NCBI RefSeq assembly: GCF_003605365.2
Contig: NZ_QYTU02000009.1
Location: 29,715 to 93,714, forward strand
From: Siminovitchia fortis
GTDB lineage: Bacteria; Bacillota; Bacilli; Bacillales; Bacillaceae_C
Reading direction: 5' to 3'
DNA length: 64,000 nucleotides
Each line of letters begins with the position of its first letter. The first letter of the stretch is position 1. The translations under genes and the position numbers were made by a program. Shown here in pieces: positions 32,544 to 42,723 of the stretch. Below the pieces are notes generated by a model. The model had not been told where the DNA came from, did no database searches, and saw only the letters and a program-made list of their open reading frames with translations.

Positions 32544-33719
32544 TTAACCCAACGATGCCTCCGGAATCAATTTAAAGCCTTCAATCATGGCATCTTCATC
32601 AACCTCAATCATCAAGCAGCGCTTGCCGTTAAAATTAACCTGCCTGACATATTTCAAGTCTTTTGGGCTGATAGAAATATTGGCGACTTTCGTTTCGATT
32701 TTGATCGATTTCGATGTATATTTCGGGATAATGCTGCTTGCTTTCAGCTCGTATTTTTCATCATCAACGACTTTTTGGAATGCCATTTCCACCTTATCTG
32801 CATCGACATCTTCCACACCGCTCACTTTTAACACACGTTCCACATCTTTATAATCCAATGTAGGAGTGACTTCCTCCTCCTCTTCGTCTTCATCCATCAT
32901 CCGGTTTATTTCTTCATATACATTGGAAAGCGTATGAGTATCCACCTGGCCTCCCACCACTTCATTTACGACAAACTCAAAAACAGCTTTATCTTCCTGG
33001 GCAGTCATGATCTCTTCGCCATTCAAAACATCTTCGATAAAGTGATAATCAGGTTTATTCGCTTTGCCCGCCGAGTACAACACTCGGTTTACATCAGCGG
33101 AATTATCTGTAAAACTTGGGAATAAAAATCCTGCGACAGGAGATGCAAGATTGATAATCGAATCAACCTCAACGCTCGATTTGAATTCCTTCTCAACATA
33201 ATCAAACACCAAAGATCTTTTCGGCTGCTCCGTCTGGTTGATGCTGCAGAGAATAAAAGGATGCGAATACACCTCATCCCGATCGCTCTCTTCCGCTTCC
33301 TCACTACTTCTTTTTGTCGGTTTAAAATATTCTCCGCGAATGAAAGTGACAACCATGTCCTTCTCGTACTGAACATCCTTAAACATTTTATCAACGAGAA
33401 GAAGCATTTGCTCTTTCCATTCTTCTACATCATCTGCTTGCAAACCTTCTTGAAGAATAATGCGAGTGTGATCCTCCGCCTGATCCTGAAACTTCACTTC
33501 AAATAACTTCACATCAAGCTGGCCTGTCAGCACCTTCTTAAAGTTATTCATGAACAATTCCTGCTGTTCCCTGTCCAACATCGGAAACGGACGGCTTTCC
33601 TGATGATAAATGTCGCTGCTCTCTTTCCTTATGTAGACATTAAAAATATTGGTGATAGTCAACAAATCATTATCAAGCTTGAATTGTTTACGAATATTGG
33701 CTATGTCCTTCTTATTCAT
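32544..33719 (-). CDS. DUF4317-family protein
   Basis: A 391-residue soluble protein beginning MNKKDIANIRKQFKLDNDLLTITNIFNVYI, the characteristic N-terminus of DUF4317 proteins of Firmicutes. Also typical are SRPFPMLDREQQELFMNNFKKVLTGQLDVKLFE and HPFILCSINQTEQPKRSLVFDY. An acidic stretch (MMDEDEEEEEV) lies near residue 290. Function unknown. The leader carries the GGGGAGTGACAGGCAC element, which also supplies the only ribosome-binding-like bases. Confidence 0.9.
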   Translation of the reverse strand: MNKKDIANIRKQFKLDNDLLTITNIFNVYIRKESSDIYHQESRPFPMLDREQQELFMNNFKKVLTGQLDVKLFEVKFQDQAEDHTRIILQEGLQADDVEEWKEQMLLLVDKMFKDVQYEKDMVVTFIRGEYFKPTKRSSEEAEESDRDEVYSHPFILCSINQTEQPKRSLVFDYVEKEFKSSVEVDSIINLASPVAGFLFPSFTDNSADVNRVLYSAGKANKPDYHFIEDVLNGEEIMTAQEDKAVFEFVVNEVVGGQVDTHTLSNVYEEINRMMDEDEEEEEVTPTLDYKDVERVLKVSGVEDVDADKVEMAFQKVVDDEKYELKASSIIPKYTSKSIKIETKVANISISPKDLKYVRQVNFNGKRCLMIEVDEDAMIEGFKLIPEASLG

Positions 33720-33721
33720 AC

Positions 33722-33741
33722 AGTGCCTGTCACTCCCCGAA
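33722..33741. repeat. short dispersed element, CCTGTCACTCCCCGAA type
   Basis: AGTGCCTGTCACTCCCCGAA directly upstream of the DUF4317 start. It shares its core exactly with 27525-27544. Confidence 0.65.
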
Positions 33742-34029
33742 TTTTGTCGAAAGGTCTATTTGTATGAAATAGTCCCCCTATAGTTTTGACACTCTCTTAT
33801 TATAACAACAATGTCGAAAACCAACTTTATAATTTGCTAGAAGTAGTTTCTCTTTTCATTTAAAGGTATAAAATCTCATTTACGGATGATAAGATTGCTT
33901 TCAGGCAATCAGGTGAACAGCCGTTATATTCCCTAAAGGCACCTAAAACTTGATCTTTCTGGCCAATTGTATGATTGCGCTTTCATAATCGATAACCTAT
34001 ATTTAATTAAAATAATTTTAATTTATTCC
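33742..34029. other. intergenic region before ahpC
   Basis: A/T-rich spacer between the divergent DUF4317 and ahpC genes. A short GATTGCTTTCAGGCAATC inverted repeat is present near 33891; no gene, and no known riboswitch recognised. Confidence 0.4.
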
Positions 34030-34057
34030 TTGACATTAATAATTTGTCCTATATAAT
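34030..34057 (+). promoter_or_regulatory. ahpC promoter
   Basis: TTGACA (34030-34035), 16-bp spacer, TATAAT (34052-34057). Confidence 0.8.
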
Positions 34058-34068
34058 AATCATTGTAA
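34054..34068. promoter_or_regulatory. PerR box
   Basis: TAATAATCATTGTAA; its complement TTACAATGATTATTA matches 13 of 15 positions of the PerR consensus TTATAATNATTATAA and overlaps the ahpC -10, consistent with peroxide-inducible control. Confidence 0.75.
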
Positions 34069-34138
34069 ACAAGAAAACAATATAGATAGCGCCCATAAAC
34101 TTGCTATCTATAAAAATACATCAAGGAGGAATTTCATT

Positions 34139-34702
34139 ATGTCCCTAATTGGAAAAGAAGTAGAACCATTCACAGCACAAGCCTACAAAAACGGTGAGTT
34201 TATCGATGTCACCGATGAAGATTTAAAAGGCCATTGGAGCGTCGTTTGTTTCTACCCAGCAGACTTCACTTTCGTCTGCCCAACTGAACTTGAAGACTTG
34301 CAAGATCAATATCCTGCCCTTCAGGAACTTGGAGTGGAAGTTTTCTCTGTTTCAAGAGACTCCCATTTTACACATAAAGCATGGCACGATACATCTGATG
34401 CCATCGGCAAAATTACTTATACGATGATTGGCGACCCTGCACACAAACTTTCTCAAATGTTCGAAGTGTTTGTTCCAGAAGAAGGCCGCGCAGACCGCGG
34501 TACGTTTATCATCGACCCGGACGGCGTCATCCAAGCAGTTGAAATCAACGCTGAAGGCATCGGCCGTGACGCAAGTACTCTTATCGACAAAATTAAAGCT
34601 GCACAATATGTACGCAACAATCCTGGCGAAGTTTGCCCTGCAAAATGGAAAGAAGGCTCTGAAACTCTTAAACCAAGCCTTGACCTTGTAGGTAAAATTT
34701 AA
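34139..34702 (+). CDS. ahpC: peroxiredoxin AhpC
   Basis: A 187-residue typical 2-Cys peroxiredoxin that reduces hydrogen peroxide and organic hydroperoxides. The peroxidatic Cys47 is in [13 protein letters not shown], and the resolving Cys166 in [10 protein letters not shown]. The ATG has AAGGAGG upstream. It is the first gene of ahpCF, 12 bp from ahpF, with a PerR-type operator on its promoter. Confidence 0.97.
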   Translation: MSLIGKEVEPFTAQAYKNGEFIDVTDEDLKGHWSVVCFYPADFTFVCPTELEDLQDQYPALQELGVEVFSVSRDSHFTHKAWHDTSDAIGKITYTMIGDPAHKLSQMFEVFVPEEGRADRGTFIIDPDGVIQAVEINAEGIGRDASTLIDKIKAAQYVRNNPGEVCPAKWKEGSETLKPSLDLVGKI

Positions 34703-34714
34703 GGAGTGCTATCA

Positions 34715-36244
34715 ATGATACTGGATGCAGATATTAAGGAACAACTTAGACAATATCTACAATTGATGGAAGGCGACGTACTGTTAAAAGTCAGTGCAGG
34801 AGCCGATGATGTATCAAAAGATATGCTGGCTTTGATGGATGAGTTGACAGAGATGTCTTCCAAAATAAAAGTAGAAAAAACAACCTTGGACAGGACGCCA
34901 AGCTTCAGTGTCAATCGCATGGGAGAAGATACCGGGATCACTTTCGCCGGTATCCCTCTCGGTCATGAATTCACTTCCTTCGTTTTGGCTTTGCTTCAGG
35001 TGAGTGGACGGGCTCCAAAAGTCGAACAGGATGTCATCGACCAAGTGAAGAGCCTGCAAGGCGATTATCACTTTGAAACTTACGTGAGCCTGAGCTGCAA
35101 CAACTGTCCTGATGTTGTTCAGGCACTGAACGTGATGAGCGTTCTGAATCCTGACATCAGCCACACAATGATAGACGGTGCTGCTTTTAAAGAAGAAGTG
35201 GAAAGCAAAGGCGTCATGGCTGTTCCAACAGTCTTCCTAAATGGAGAGGAATTTGGCAGCGGCCGTATGAGCCTTGAAGAAATCCTTGCGAAGTTGGGCA
35301 GCAGTGTAGATCCTGCCGAGCTTTCCGCTAAGGAACCTTTTGATGTCCTCGTTGTCGGCGGCGGTCCTGCCGGCGCCAGTGCAGCCGTCTATGCCGCACG
35401 CAAAGGCATTCGGACAGGTGTAGTGGCTGAACGCTTTGGCGGCCAGATTATGGACACTGTCGGCATTGAGAACTTTATCAGCGTGAAGCGGACGGAAGGT
35501 CCTAAGCTTGCGGCAAGCCTTGAGGAGCATGTAAAGCAGTATGATGTGGATATTATGAGCTCACAGCGCGCGACAGGCTTGCAAAAGAAAGATCTCATTG
35601 AGATTGAACTGGAAAATGGGGCCGTTCTCAAGAGCAAAACGGTGATCCTATCAACTGGTGCTCGCTGGCGCAATGTCGGCGTTCCGGGCGAAGCGGAATT
35701 CAAAAACAAAGGTGTCGCCTACTGCCCTCACTGTGACGGACCATTGTTTGAAGGAAAAGACGTAGCCGTCATTGGCGGAGGTAATTCCGGTATTGAAGCG
35801 GCCATTGATCTCGCAGGTATTGTGAAGCATGTAACGGTCCTTGAATTTGCTCCAGAGTTGAAAGCTGACTCTGTCTTGCAAGACCGCCTTTACAGCCTTC
35901 CAAATGTGACAGTGATCAAAAACGCACAAACCAAGGAAATTACCGGCACAGATAAAGTCAATGGCATCACCTACGTTGACCGCGAAACCGGAGAAGAGCA
36001 TCACATAGAATTGCAAGGCGTGTTTGTCCAGATCGGCCTTGTGCCAAACACCGATTGGCTGGATGATACAATTGAACGCACAAGAATGGGAGAAATTGTG
36101 GTGGACAAAAAAGGTGCCACTACACTGCCGGGTGTATTTGCTGCGGGTGACTGCACCGACAGCGCCTATAAGCAAATCATCATTTCCATGGGATCAGGTG
36201 CTACTGCTGCCTTGGGTGCATTTGATTATCTTGTTCGAAATTAA
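34715..36244 (+). CDS. ahpF: alkyl hydroperoxide reductase flavoprotein AhpF
   Basis: About 509 residues. An N-terminal double-thioredoxin domain with SCNNCPD (CxxC near residue 130) is joined to a thioredoxin reductase-like part: FAD site [19 protein letters not shown], redox CPHC in [11 protein letters not shown], the NAD(P)-binding loop [16 protein letters not shown] and the C-terminal FAAGDCTD. It passes electrons from NADH to AhpC. ATG 34715, with AAGGAG at 9 nt, replaces the in-frame GTG at 34706. Length equals the family norm. Confidence 0.97.
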   Translation: MILDADIKEQLRQYLQLMEGDVLLKVSAGADDVSKDMLALMDELTEMSSKIKVEKTTLDRTPSFSVNRMGEDTGITFAGIPLGHEFTSFVLALLQVSGRAPKVEQDVIDQVKSLQGDYHFETYVSLSCNNCPDVVQALNVMSVLNPDISHTMIDGAAFKEEVESKGVMAVPTVFLNGEEFGSGRMSLEEILAKLGSSVDPAELSAKEPFDVLVVGGGPAGASAAVYAARKGIRTGVVAERFGGQIMDTVGIENFISVKRTEGPKLAASLEEHVKQYDVDIMSSQRATGLQKKDLIEIELENGAVLKSKTVILSTGARWRNVGVPGEAEFKNKGVAYCPHCDGPLFEGKDVAVIGGGNSGIEAAIDLAGIVKHVTVLEFAPELKADSVLQDRLYSLPNVTVIKNAQTKEITGTDKVNGITYVDRETGEEHHIELQGVFVQIGLVPNTDWLDDTIERTRMGEIVVDKKGATTLPGVFAAGDCTDSAYKQIIISMGSGATAALGAFDYLVRN

Positions 36245-36375
36245 TATAAGCAGTGCCTTCGGTCTAACAGGACTGCCGAAAATTGGAATCCTTCCAATGA
36301 AACAGAAATCAACCTACCATCACAAAACTGTTAAACCATGGCACCCGACTTATTTGATATAAATCTTTATTTCAG

Positions 36376-36413
36376 AAAATCACTATCCTCCCAACCGGCA
36401 GGATAGTGATTTT
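36376..36413 (+). terminator. terminator of ahpCF
   Basis: AAAATCACTATCCT / AGGATAGTGATTTT perfect 14-bp stem followed by CTTTTCT. Confidence 0.9.
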
Positions 36414-36577
36414 CTTTTCTCTACAATATTGACCCTCAACACAAACTGACCCTCACACTTTTTATAAAAGTGACACTTTCAAAGAGACCACACATTTGCT
36501 AAATTATCAGTAAACACAAAGAACAGGCAGCATCATTCCTGCTGCCTATTCAATAGCAAAGAAAGAAGGTCTGCAAG
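36414..36577. other. leader region of the S-component gene
   Basis: Contains a GGCAGCA / TGCTGCC hairpin at about 36526-36547, 30 bp before the start. No known riboswitch consensus was recognised. Nothing else seen. Confidence 0.4.
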
Positions 36578-37117
36578 ATGGAAAGAACAGCAAGCTATTC
36601 AAGTTCCAAAACCAAAACTTTCGATCTCATCCTGACAGCCATGTTGACGGCACTCGTATTTGTGTCCACCATGCTCTTAAATATTAAACTGCCTATTTCG
36701 ATAAATGGAGGCCTGGTTCATCTTGGTTCGGCCATGCTTTTTATTTCAGCCATCGTATTTGGTCCCAAAAAGGGAGCATTCGCCGGGTCTGTCGGCATGG
36801 GTTTGTTTGACCTTGTCTCAGGCTGGGCATTGTGGTCGCCCATCACTTTTTTAACACGCGCTTTGCAGGGCTATATCGTTGGAAAAATTGCCTGGGCGGG
36901 TGGCCGCAAAGGAAACAACATAGCATACAACCTGCTGGGAATCATCATTTCAGTGCCTCCGATGATCGCCGGCTATTATCTTTGGGAAAGCTTAATATAT
37001 GGCAACTGGATCGTACCATTAACCTCCATTCCCGGGGATATCGTGCAAAGTGTCATCGGCATCGCTGTCGCCATTCCGATTTGTATCGTATTGAAAAAAA
37101 TACCTGCTTTTAAATAG
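36578..37117 (+). CDS. ECF transporter S component
   Basis: A 179-residue membrane protein with six hydrophobic segments and the S-component layout: an N-terminal amphipathic lead, a first helix LILTAMLTALVFVSTMLL, then GGLVHLGSAMLFISAIVFGPKKGAFAGSVGMGLFDLVSGWALWSP, and WLTRALQGY-like binding-loop residues (FLTRALQGYIVGKIAW). It binds a vitamin or related small molecule and uses a shared EcfA/T energising module encoded elsewhere. The ligand cannot be assigned; the pattern resembles the HmpT/ThiW/PdxU type. Single gene. Confidence 0.85.
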   Translation: MERTASYSSSKTKTFDLILTAMLTALVFVSTMLLNIKLPISINGGLVHLGSAMLFISAIVFGPKKGAFAGSVGMGLFDLVSGWALWSPITFLTRALQGYIVGKIAWAGGRKGNNIAYNLLGIIISVPPMIAGYYLWESLIYGNWIVPLTSIPGDIVQSVIGIAVAIPICIVLKKIPAFK

Positions 37118-37124
37118 AGAATGT

Positions 37125-37172
37125 AAAATCAGCTATAACCGGACGTTATGTTACGGTTATAGCTGATTTTTT
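37125..37172. terminator. bidirectional terminator
   Basis: AAAATCAGCTATAACCG / CGGTTATAGCTGATTTT 17-bp stem with T runs, between the convergent S-component gene and the gene at 37180. Confidence 0.9.
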
Positions 37173-37179
37173 GAGTCCT

Positions 37180-37695
37180 TTATTGGAAAGGAGGCAAAGT
37201 ATTGGATTGCTTAAGGCTGTTTTGCAATTTTTCAAAGGTTTCCTTGCCAAAAAAGGCATCCGCTTTGTTCTCAATTTCTGTTAGAGCCGCGTCATTTTCA
37301 ATAAGTGTTTCCCGGATTCTCTCTACAATCTGCAGCGCTTCTGCCCCACTGATTTGCTTGGCGACCCGTTCCAGAAGAACCTTCGTATCAACAGAATATT
37401 TTCGCGCAAAACTGTGGCACCTAACAATATTATGCCGAAGAAACCCGGAATACTCAGGTGTGAAAGCACGGCGGATACAGCCCCTCATCCCGGCATAACC
37501 ATAGGAAACCTCCGATGCAGCACGATAAAATAAAACCATCCCATCAGCGTGGCTTGATTCAGGATTCAACCTGAGTTCCGTAATAGATGAAACCAGCCGC
37601 TTCACCACTGCTGTTCCCCGCTCAGTCGCTCCCCACCATTCCAATAAGCGCTGTTGTTCCTCTGCAGTCATATGAACGGAAGTTTGATGCGGCAT
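37180..37695 (-). CDS. hypothetical protein, second of a related pair
   Basis: A 171-residue soluble protein, not recognised. It contains YGYAGMRGCIRRAFTPEYSGFLRHNI in the middle and a helical C-terminus (VERIRETLIENDAALTEIENKADAFF). The preceding gene has a similar central pattern (IGYGFDAVRGTIKRLRSG), so the two may be diverged paralogues acting together. ATG 37695 has AAAGGGTGAGAAGG upstream; 26 bp separate it from its neighbour. Confidence 0.65.
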   Translation of the reverse strand: MPHQTSVHMTAEEQQRLLEWWGATERGTAVVKRLVSSITELRLNPESSHADGMVLFYRAASEVSYGYAGMRGCIRRAFTPEYSGFLRHNIVRCHSFARKYSVDTKVLLERVAKQISGAEALQIVERIRETLIENDAALTEIENKADAFFGKETFEKLQNSLKQSNTLPPFQ

Positions 37696-37721
37696 GCCCT
37701 TCTCACCCTTTCAATAATCTG

Positions 37722-38207
37722 CTAAAGCCGCGGAATGGCCTGAACATTTTGGATGCGTTTCAGAATCACATTCCATTCCGTTCCCAAAAGAGCCTTGCCG
37801 TACCGATTTGCCTCATTTATTTTTTGGGCTATCTGCCTGTTTAAAAGCCGGCTTTGGTCGATTAAATATTGAGTATCCGGTGTCGCTTCTTTTGCTACCA
37901 GCTCAAAATTAGGGCTCATTTGTTTTTCGCTAATTCGCAATGTATCCAGGTCAAAAACAAGCATCTCTTTACCAAGAGAAATCGTTTCGCCACTGCGAAG
38001 CCGTTTAATCGTCCCTCTGACTGCATCAAAACCGTAGCCAATATCAGCCACAGTCGCATGATACGGATTCAACCCCGGCGCATTCCGCAGCGAAGGAATC
38101 TGGCGAAAACCAGTCGTAATGGAGCAAACCACTTCCTTCGCTGCCATTCCTTGGTCTAAAGCAGCATCTATAGCATCAAGGTAACCACTCCACTGAGATC
38201 TCCCCAT
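37722..38207 (-). CDS. hypothetical protein, first of a related pair
   Basis: A 161-residue soluble protein, not recognised. Its landmarks are an N-terminal WSGYLDAIDAALDQGMAAKEVVCSITTGFRQIPSL, the central HATVADIGYGFDAVRGTIKRLRSGETI that echoes the next gene, and a helical C-terminus. GGGGAG precedes the ATG at about 11 nt. Co-transcribed with the gene at 37180. No membrane segment, metal motif or Walker motif was found. Confidence 0.65.
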   Translation of the reverse strand: MGRSQWSGYLDAIDAALDQGMAAKEVVCSITTGFRQIPSLRNAPGLNPYHATVADIGYGFDAVRGTIKRLRSGETISLGKEMLVFDLDTLRISEKQMSPNFELVAKEATPDTQYLIDQSRLLNRQIAQKINEANRYGKALLGTEWNVILKRIQNVQAIPRL

Positions 38208-38322
38208 TTTTTAAAAAACTCCCCTTTTTACAGAACTTCCCTCAAAGTAAAATATTCGAGCCTGCTCTGTCCTTATGATTAATTTCGGAAAATCCGGGGG
38301 GAAATCTGTTTCGACATAAACA

Positions 38323-38354
38323 AGAAAAGCCGCAAGTCCATCGCTGGAGCGGCT
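38323..38354 (-). terminator. terminator of the SUKH-like gene
   Basis: AGCCGC / GCGGCT stem with the T-rich tail TTTTCTTG on the minus strand, about 30 bp after the stop. Confidence 0.65.
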
Positions 38355-38382
38355 CTATATATCACCAAAGAACATTAATAAT

Positions 38383-39273
38383 CTAGTCTAATTCCAAAAA
38401 AGCACTCGTAGAAAAACTATTACTCTCTGGGAGATTACTCTGGTCTATATTCCTTAATCTATTTACTTCATCATTTAAACCTAATTGAATCATTTCATTC
38501 ATGACTAATTCTTTTAACTCTATTTCATTTGAGATCAAGAGAGTAAATTGGGCATCTCGTATAAAAGCCAGCTTGCTTTCTGTCGTTGAATTATTAAAAA
38601 AAGATTTTATTTCATTCAGGTCAATATTCACATCCTCTTCAAGTTTGTAGATAGTATGGCTGCTATTAACATTTTCAAAGGTTATTATTCCTATACCGTC
38701 AAGGGTTGGTACAATTATTTGTTTCTCTCTTTCTGCCAATACTTTTTTTTCTACATAATGATATACATCCTCAATTATTTCACATCCGATAGCGGATTTT
38801 ATCTTTTCTGCTACATAATTAGCTCTCTCTATGTATTCCTCATTTTCACTGTCTTCTTGTTTTAGTTTTTTGAGCAAACGCAGATACTCTTCCTCTTCTT
38901 TCATATGATTAAAGTTGGAAACCGTTACTGCATCTTTCATTGTACAGATTAAACCAACAAACTCCCTTATATTCCTTGCCACAATCTTTATATGTGAACC
39001 GAAATCCATAGGACTGATGCATACAACAAAAGCATCCTCTAAATCAGATACTGTTCCAAAGTCAGTTAACAATCCGAAATGTATTCCATCACAACCAGTA
39101 CTTGCAAATGTAATGACATCATAGGGGGTAACATCATAAGCAAAGTAGGCGCACTGTAAGATAAGCCCTAAATCCCTTTCAAGGGAATATCCTTCTTTTT
39201 CAAGAATCAGCTCTAACTTTTTTAATTTTTCAAATGTCGGCGGCATTTGTAAGTACTTTCCAAGATAGTTCAT
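38383..39273 (-). CDS. SMI1/KNR4 (SUKH)-like protein, uncertain
   Basis: A 296-residue soluble protein. The segment PYDVITFASTGCDGIHFGLLTDFGTVSDLEDAFVVCISPMDFG (residues about 52-95) recalls SUKH/SMI1-type domains, found in polymorphic-toxin immunity proteins and regulatory proteins. The C-terminal half is not recognised. The gene is clearly more A/T-rich than its neighbours, hinting at transfer, but no toxin gene is adjacent. The assignment rests on pattern memory only. Confidence 0.55.
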   Translation of the reverse strand: MNYLGKYLQMPPTFEKLKKLELILEKEGYSLERDLGLILQCAYFAYDVTPYDVITFASTGCDGIHFGLLTDFGTVSDLEDAFVVCISPMDFGSHIKIVARNIREFVGLICTMKDAVTVSNFNHMKEEEEYLRLLKKLKQEDSENEEYIERANYVAEKIKSAIGCEIIEDVYHYVEKKVLAEREKQIIVPTLDGIGIITFENVNSSHTIYKLEEDVNIDLNEIKSFFNNSTTESKLAFIRDAQFTLLISNEIELKELVMNEMIQLGLNDEVNRLRNIDQSNLPESNSFSTSAFLELD

Positions 39274-39518
39274 ATTGGTCTCCTTGATCTTAGGTATATT
39301 TTTTCATGAAATCAATTTTATTTTAAACATATGGATAGCTTAATTTTATCAAACCTGCATCAAAATCCTCTTTTCCTTATGCAACTTTCATTAAAGGTTT
39401 TTAAAAATTTCACACCTTACAAAATGTGACAAACTCCTCGCCAAACATATTGTAGTATAATTGTAATAGAATTGTAATATGACCAATTGCTGGATTACCA
39501 GTAACGGAGGGAATGTTT

Positions 39519-40952
39519 ATGAGTGCGGTAAATGAACCAATTGATGTTGGGCGGGGCAATCGATCCAAAAAACCCGCAAAGCGCAATTTTATTATCATTG
39601 GCACTATCATTATTATCGCTTTAATATTTGCGGGATTGAGCTATTATCAGGCTACCCGGTTCAATCCGAACATTATGATTAACGGCATCAAAGTCGGCGG
39701 CCTCACCGCTGATCAGGTGATGGATAAATTAAAAACATCCACTTTAAAAAACAGGGTCTATATAGGAAAAGAACTGATTTTGGATGAAAAAGATACGCAG
39801 ATGGCATTCACAGATCAAGATATGCCCGAAGTTAAAAAATTATTGAAAAGCCAGTGGACGTTTTTTCCTTCCACAAAGGAGAAAAATTATTCCCTGGCAC
39901 CCAAAAAGACAGATCAGTTTCGAAGCGAAACGATGAAAAAGCAAGTAGAAGAAAAACTCCTTTCATTGAATAAGAGTTTAAAAGCACCCCAAGATGCCCA
40001 GGTGAAGTGGGAACAAGACAAAATTGTCATCTCTGAAAGTATTGATGGAGAACAATATGATATCGCCGCTTTATTAAAAGATTATGATAAACAAGTCTAC
40101 ACAAGCGATATCCACTTGAAGCCTGTTTTCATACAGCCAATCAAAGAGGACAGCCCGATTATAAAAGAAAATGAGAAAAAGCTGCAGGATTTCATGCAGC
40201 GAACCATCGACTATAAAGTGCAGGACAAAGTGTACACTTTAAAAGCGGATGAATTGGTTAAAAAGGCCTCCATCTCAAATGACGGGAAGGTTTCTATCAC
40301 TGAAAGTGACATTCAGAAAAAAATAGACGAAATTAACAGCGCCCAATCAACATTGAATAAAGATTTTAAATTCAAAACCCATTCTGGAAAGGTCATCTCA
40401 GTAAGAGGCCAGGGCTATGGCTGGGCAATCGATGCCGAGAAAGAAACGGCAATGCTCGTGAAGGCTTTTGAAAAAGGGAAGGAATCCATTTCTGCTTCCA
40501 ATATTTATGGGAATGGCTGGGACTATGATGCGATCGGCTATGAAACAACAACAAACAACGGGATTGGCGACACATACGCTGAAGTATCCATTGCAGAACA
40601 GCGCATCTGGATTTATAAAAATGGAAAGTTGGCAGTCACTACGAATGTCGTGACCGGCAAAATGAGCACCAATGAAGGAACTCATCCAGGTGTTTGGTAT
40701 GTTCTTTACAAAGCCTCTCCCTATACACTTAGGGGAAGCGCAGTAGGCAATCCCAATTACTCTGTTGATGTAAAATACTGGGTTCCGTTTACAAACGACG
40801 GACAAGGGTTTCATGACGCAGACTGGCGCACAAACTGGGCAAGCAATGCCTATCTTAACCAAGGATCTGCCGGCTGCGTCAACACACCTCCTGATGTAAT
40901 GAAAATCGTGTACGACAATCTCAGCACTTACGATCCGGTTGTTGTCTATTAA
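39519..40952 (+). CDS. membrane-anchored L,D-transpeptidase (YkuD family)
   Basis: A 477-residue cell-wall enzyme. An N-terminal anchor (FIIIGTIIIIALIFAGLSYY) precedes two VanW-N/peptidoglycan-binding-4 type domains (about residues 60-340). The C-terminal YkuD catalytic domain starts at AEVSIAEQRIWIYKNGK and carries the active-site signature HDADWR...GSAGCVNTP, whose Cys forms the acyl-enzyme. It cross-links or modifies peptidoglycan peptides outside the membrane. ATG 39519 lies 8 nt after GGAGG and is preferred to the ATG at 39513. Confidence 0.92.
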   Translation: MSAVNEPIDVGRGNRSKKPAKRNFIIIGTIIIIALIFAGLSYYQATRFNPNIMINGIKVGGLTADQVMDKLKTSTLKNRVYIGKELILDEKDTQMAFTDQDMPEVKKLLKSQWTFFPSTKEKNYSLAPKKTDQFRSETMKKQVEEKLLSLNKSLKAPQDAQVKWEQDKIVISESIDGEQYDIAALLKDYDKQVYTSDIHLKPVFIQPIKEDSPIIKENEKKLQDFMQRTIDYKVQDKVYTLKADELVKKASISNDGKVSITESDIQKKIDEINSAQSTLNKDFKFKTHSGKVISVRGQGYGWAIDAEKETAMLVKAFEKGKESISASNIYGNGWDYDAIGYETTTNNGIGDTYAEVSIAEQRIWIYKNGKLAVTTNVVTGKMSTNEGTHPGVWYVLYKASPYTLRGSAVGNPNYSVDVKYWVPFTNDGQGFHDADWRTNWASNAYLNQGSAGCVNTPPDVMKIVYDNLSTYDPVVVY

Positions 40953-41003
40953 GAAAAGCGCAAGGCGCCTGTACGTCGATAAACAGGCGCTTGCGCTTTT
41001 CTA
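40953..41003. terminator. bidirectional terminator made from a dispersed-repeat end
   Basis: AGAAAAGCGCAAG-GCGCCTGT / ACAGGCGC-TTGCGCTTTTCT, about a 20-bp stem between convergent genes. The GAAAAGCGCAAGGCGCC arm equals the terminal motif of the repeat at 16801-16920. Confidence 0.85.
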
Positions 41004-41004
41004 A

Positions 41005-42507
41005 TTATGATACTGTCTGGAAAGGCAAATTTTCGCTTAGGCCAAGTGTCTCCGATGTGGAAGTAAGGATTTCCTGGAAAAGATCCGGGTTTTCCACTAG
41101 TGACACGCCGTATGAAGGAATCATTTCTTTAATCTTTGACTCCCACTCTTTCATATGTTCCGGGAAGCATTTTTCCAATACCTCAAGCATGACATGAACA
41201 GCAGTGGAAGCACCCGGAGAGGCGCCAAGCAATGCAGCGATTGAGCCATCCGAGCTGCTTACAACTTCCGTGCCAAATTGAAGTGTCCCCTTGCCAGCCT
41301 CTGTATCTTTGATTACTTGCACACGCTGGCCGGCTGTCACGACGTCCCAATCTTCGTTTTTGGCGCTTGGAATAAACTCCCGCAACTCTTCCATGCGCTG
41401 TTCATTCGAAAGCATCACTTGCTGGATCAAGTATTTTGTCAATGACATCTCTTTGACACCTGCTGCCAGCATCGTAATGACATTATTCGGCTTGACGGAA
41501 CCGATCAGGTCTAAATTTGAACCCGTTTTTAAGAACTTTGGCGAGAAGCCCGCGAACGGTCCAAACAGCAATGTTTTCTTGTTGTCGATATATCTTGAAT
41601 CCAGATGCGGAACAGACATTGGAGGAGCGCCAACCTTCGCTTTCCCATACACTTTTGCATGATGCTTTTCCGCTACCTCCGGATTGTTGCACACCAAGAA
41701 TAGTCCGCTTACCGGGAAACCTCCAATATGTTTGGACTCAGGGATACCGGTTTTTTGCAGTAAAGGCAGACTTCCGCCCCCGCCGCCGATAAAGACGAAC
41801 TTTGCAGCATGAAATTCAGTTTGGCCGCTGTCCATATTATACACTTTCACTTCCCACAAGCCGTCGCTTGTGCGTTTAATGTCCTTCACACAATGCCTAT
41901 AGTGGACCTCGACGTTTTTGCTTTTCAAATGATCAAACAACATGCGGGTCAAGGCACCAAAGTTCACATCTGTACCCGTGTCGATTTTTGTCGCCGCAAT
42001 CGGCTCATTCAACGTACGGCCTTCCATAATAAGCGGGATCCATTCCTTCAGCTGTTCAGGGTCATCGGAAAATTCCATCCCCTGGAACAAAGGATTGTTT
42101 GACAATGCCTCAAAACGTTTTTTCAAAAACGCTACGTTCTCTTCCCCTTCTACTAAACTCATATGGGGGATCGGCATGATGAAATCATGCGGATTGCTGA
42201 TCAGATTGCTTTTTACAAGATAAGACCAAAATTGCCTTGAAAGCTGAAACTGTTCATTCACTTTTACAGCCTTGCTGATGTCTATGGATCCGTCAGGCCT
42301 CTGGGGTGTGTAGTTAAGCTCGCACAGTGCCGAATGGCCCGTACCTGCATTGTTCCATTCGTTAGAGCTCTCTTCACCCGCATTTTCGAGCTTCTCAAAA
42401 ACTTTGATTTCCCAATCCGGCGCTAATTCTTTCAGCAGAGATCCCAAAGTTGCACTCATGGTTCCGGCACCAATTAAGACAACATCTGTTTTCGTTTGTC
42501 TGCTCAT
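41005..42507 (-). CDS. mqo: malate:quinone oxidoreductase
   Basis: A 500-residue FAD enzyme that oxidises malate to oxaloacetate and passes electrons to the quinone pool at the inner membrane face. It has the N-terminal FAD fold [21 protein letters not shown], and then [50 protein letters not shown] and a C-terminal [24 protein letters not shown], all typical of Mqo. ATG 42507 follows AAAAAGGAAGGTAGAA; the upstream ATG at 42528 is not supported. Confidence 0.96.
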   Translation of the reverse strand: MSRQTKTDVVLIGAGTMSATLGSLLKELAPDWEIKVFEKLENAGEESSNEWNNAGTGHSALCELNYTPQRPDGSIDISKAVKVNEQFQLSRQFWSYLVKSNLISNPHDFIMPIPHMSLVEGEENVAFLKKRFEALSNNPLFQGMEFSDDPEQLKEWIPLIMEGRTLNEPIAATKIDTGTDVNFGALTRMLFDHLKSKNVEVHYRHCVKDIKRTSDGLWEVKVYNMDSGQTEFHAAKFVFIGGGGGSLPLLQKTGIPESKHIGGFPVSGLFLVCNNPEVAEKHHAKVYGKAKVGAPPMSVPHLDSRYIDNKKTLLFGPFAGFSPKFLKTGSNLDLIGSVKPNNVITMLAAGVKEMSLTKYLIQQVMLSNEQRMEELREFIPSAKNEDWDVVTAGQRVQVIKDTEAGKGTLQFGTEVVSSSDGSIAALLGASPGASTAVHVMLEVLEKCFPEHMKEWESKIKEMIPSYGVSLVENPDLFQEILTSTSETLGLSENLPFQTVS

Positions 42508-42723
42508 TTCTACCTTCCTTTTTACCATAATTTATATAGGATGTAGGCACATCTGCATAGCACCCCGGCATGCAGGGGTGCGAAATAATCTAATATCTTC
42601 TCCTATTCTATTATACCCTAATTATCGTGTTTTTGAGCCTTTTATAGATTAGAATAATTATTTGTTATTATCTGAAATTGTCGGGGTGACAAAGGATGGG
42701 AAAGGTTTTGCAGAATGTGGAAA

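Noticed and set aside
36414..36577. Possible riboswitch before the ECF-transporter S component
   Set aside because: Only one simple hairpin is visible; no conserved motif of the thiamine, preQ1, FMN, folate or cobalamin classes was recognised.
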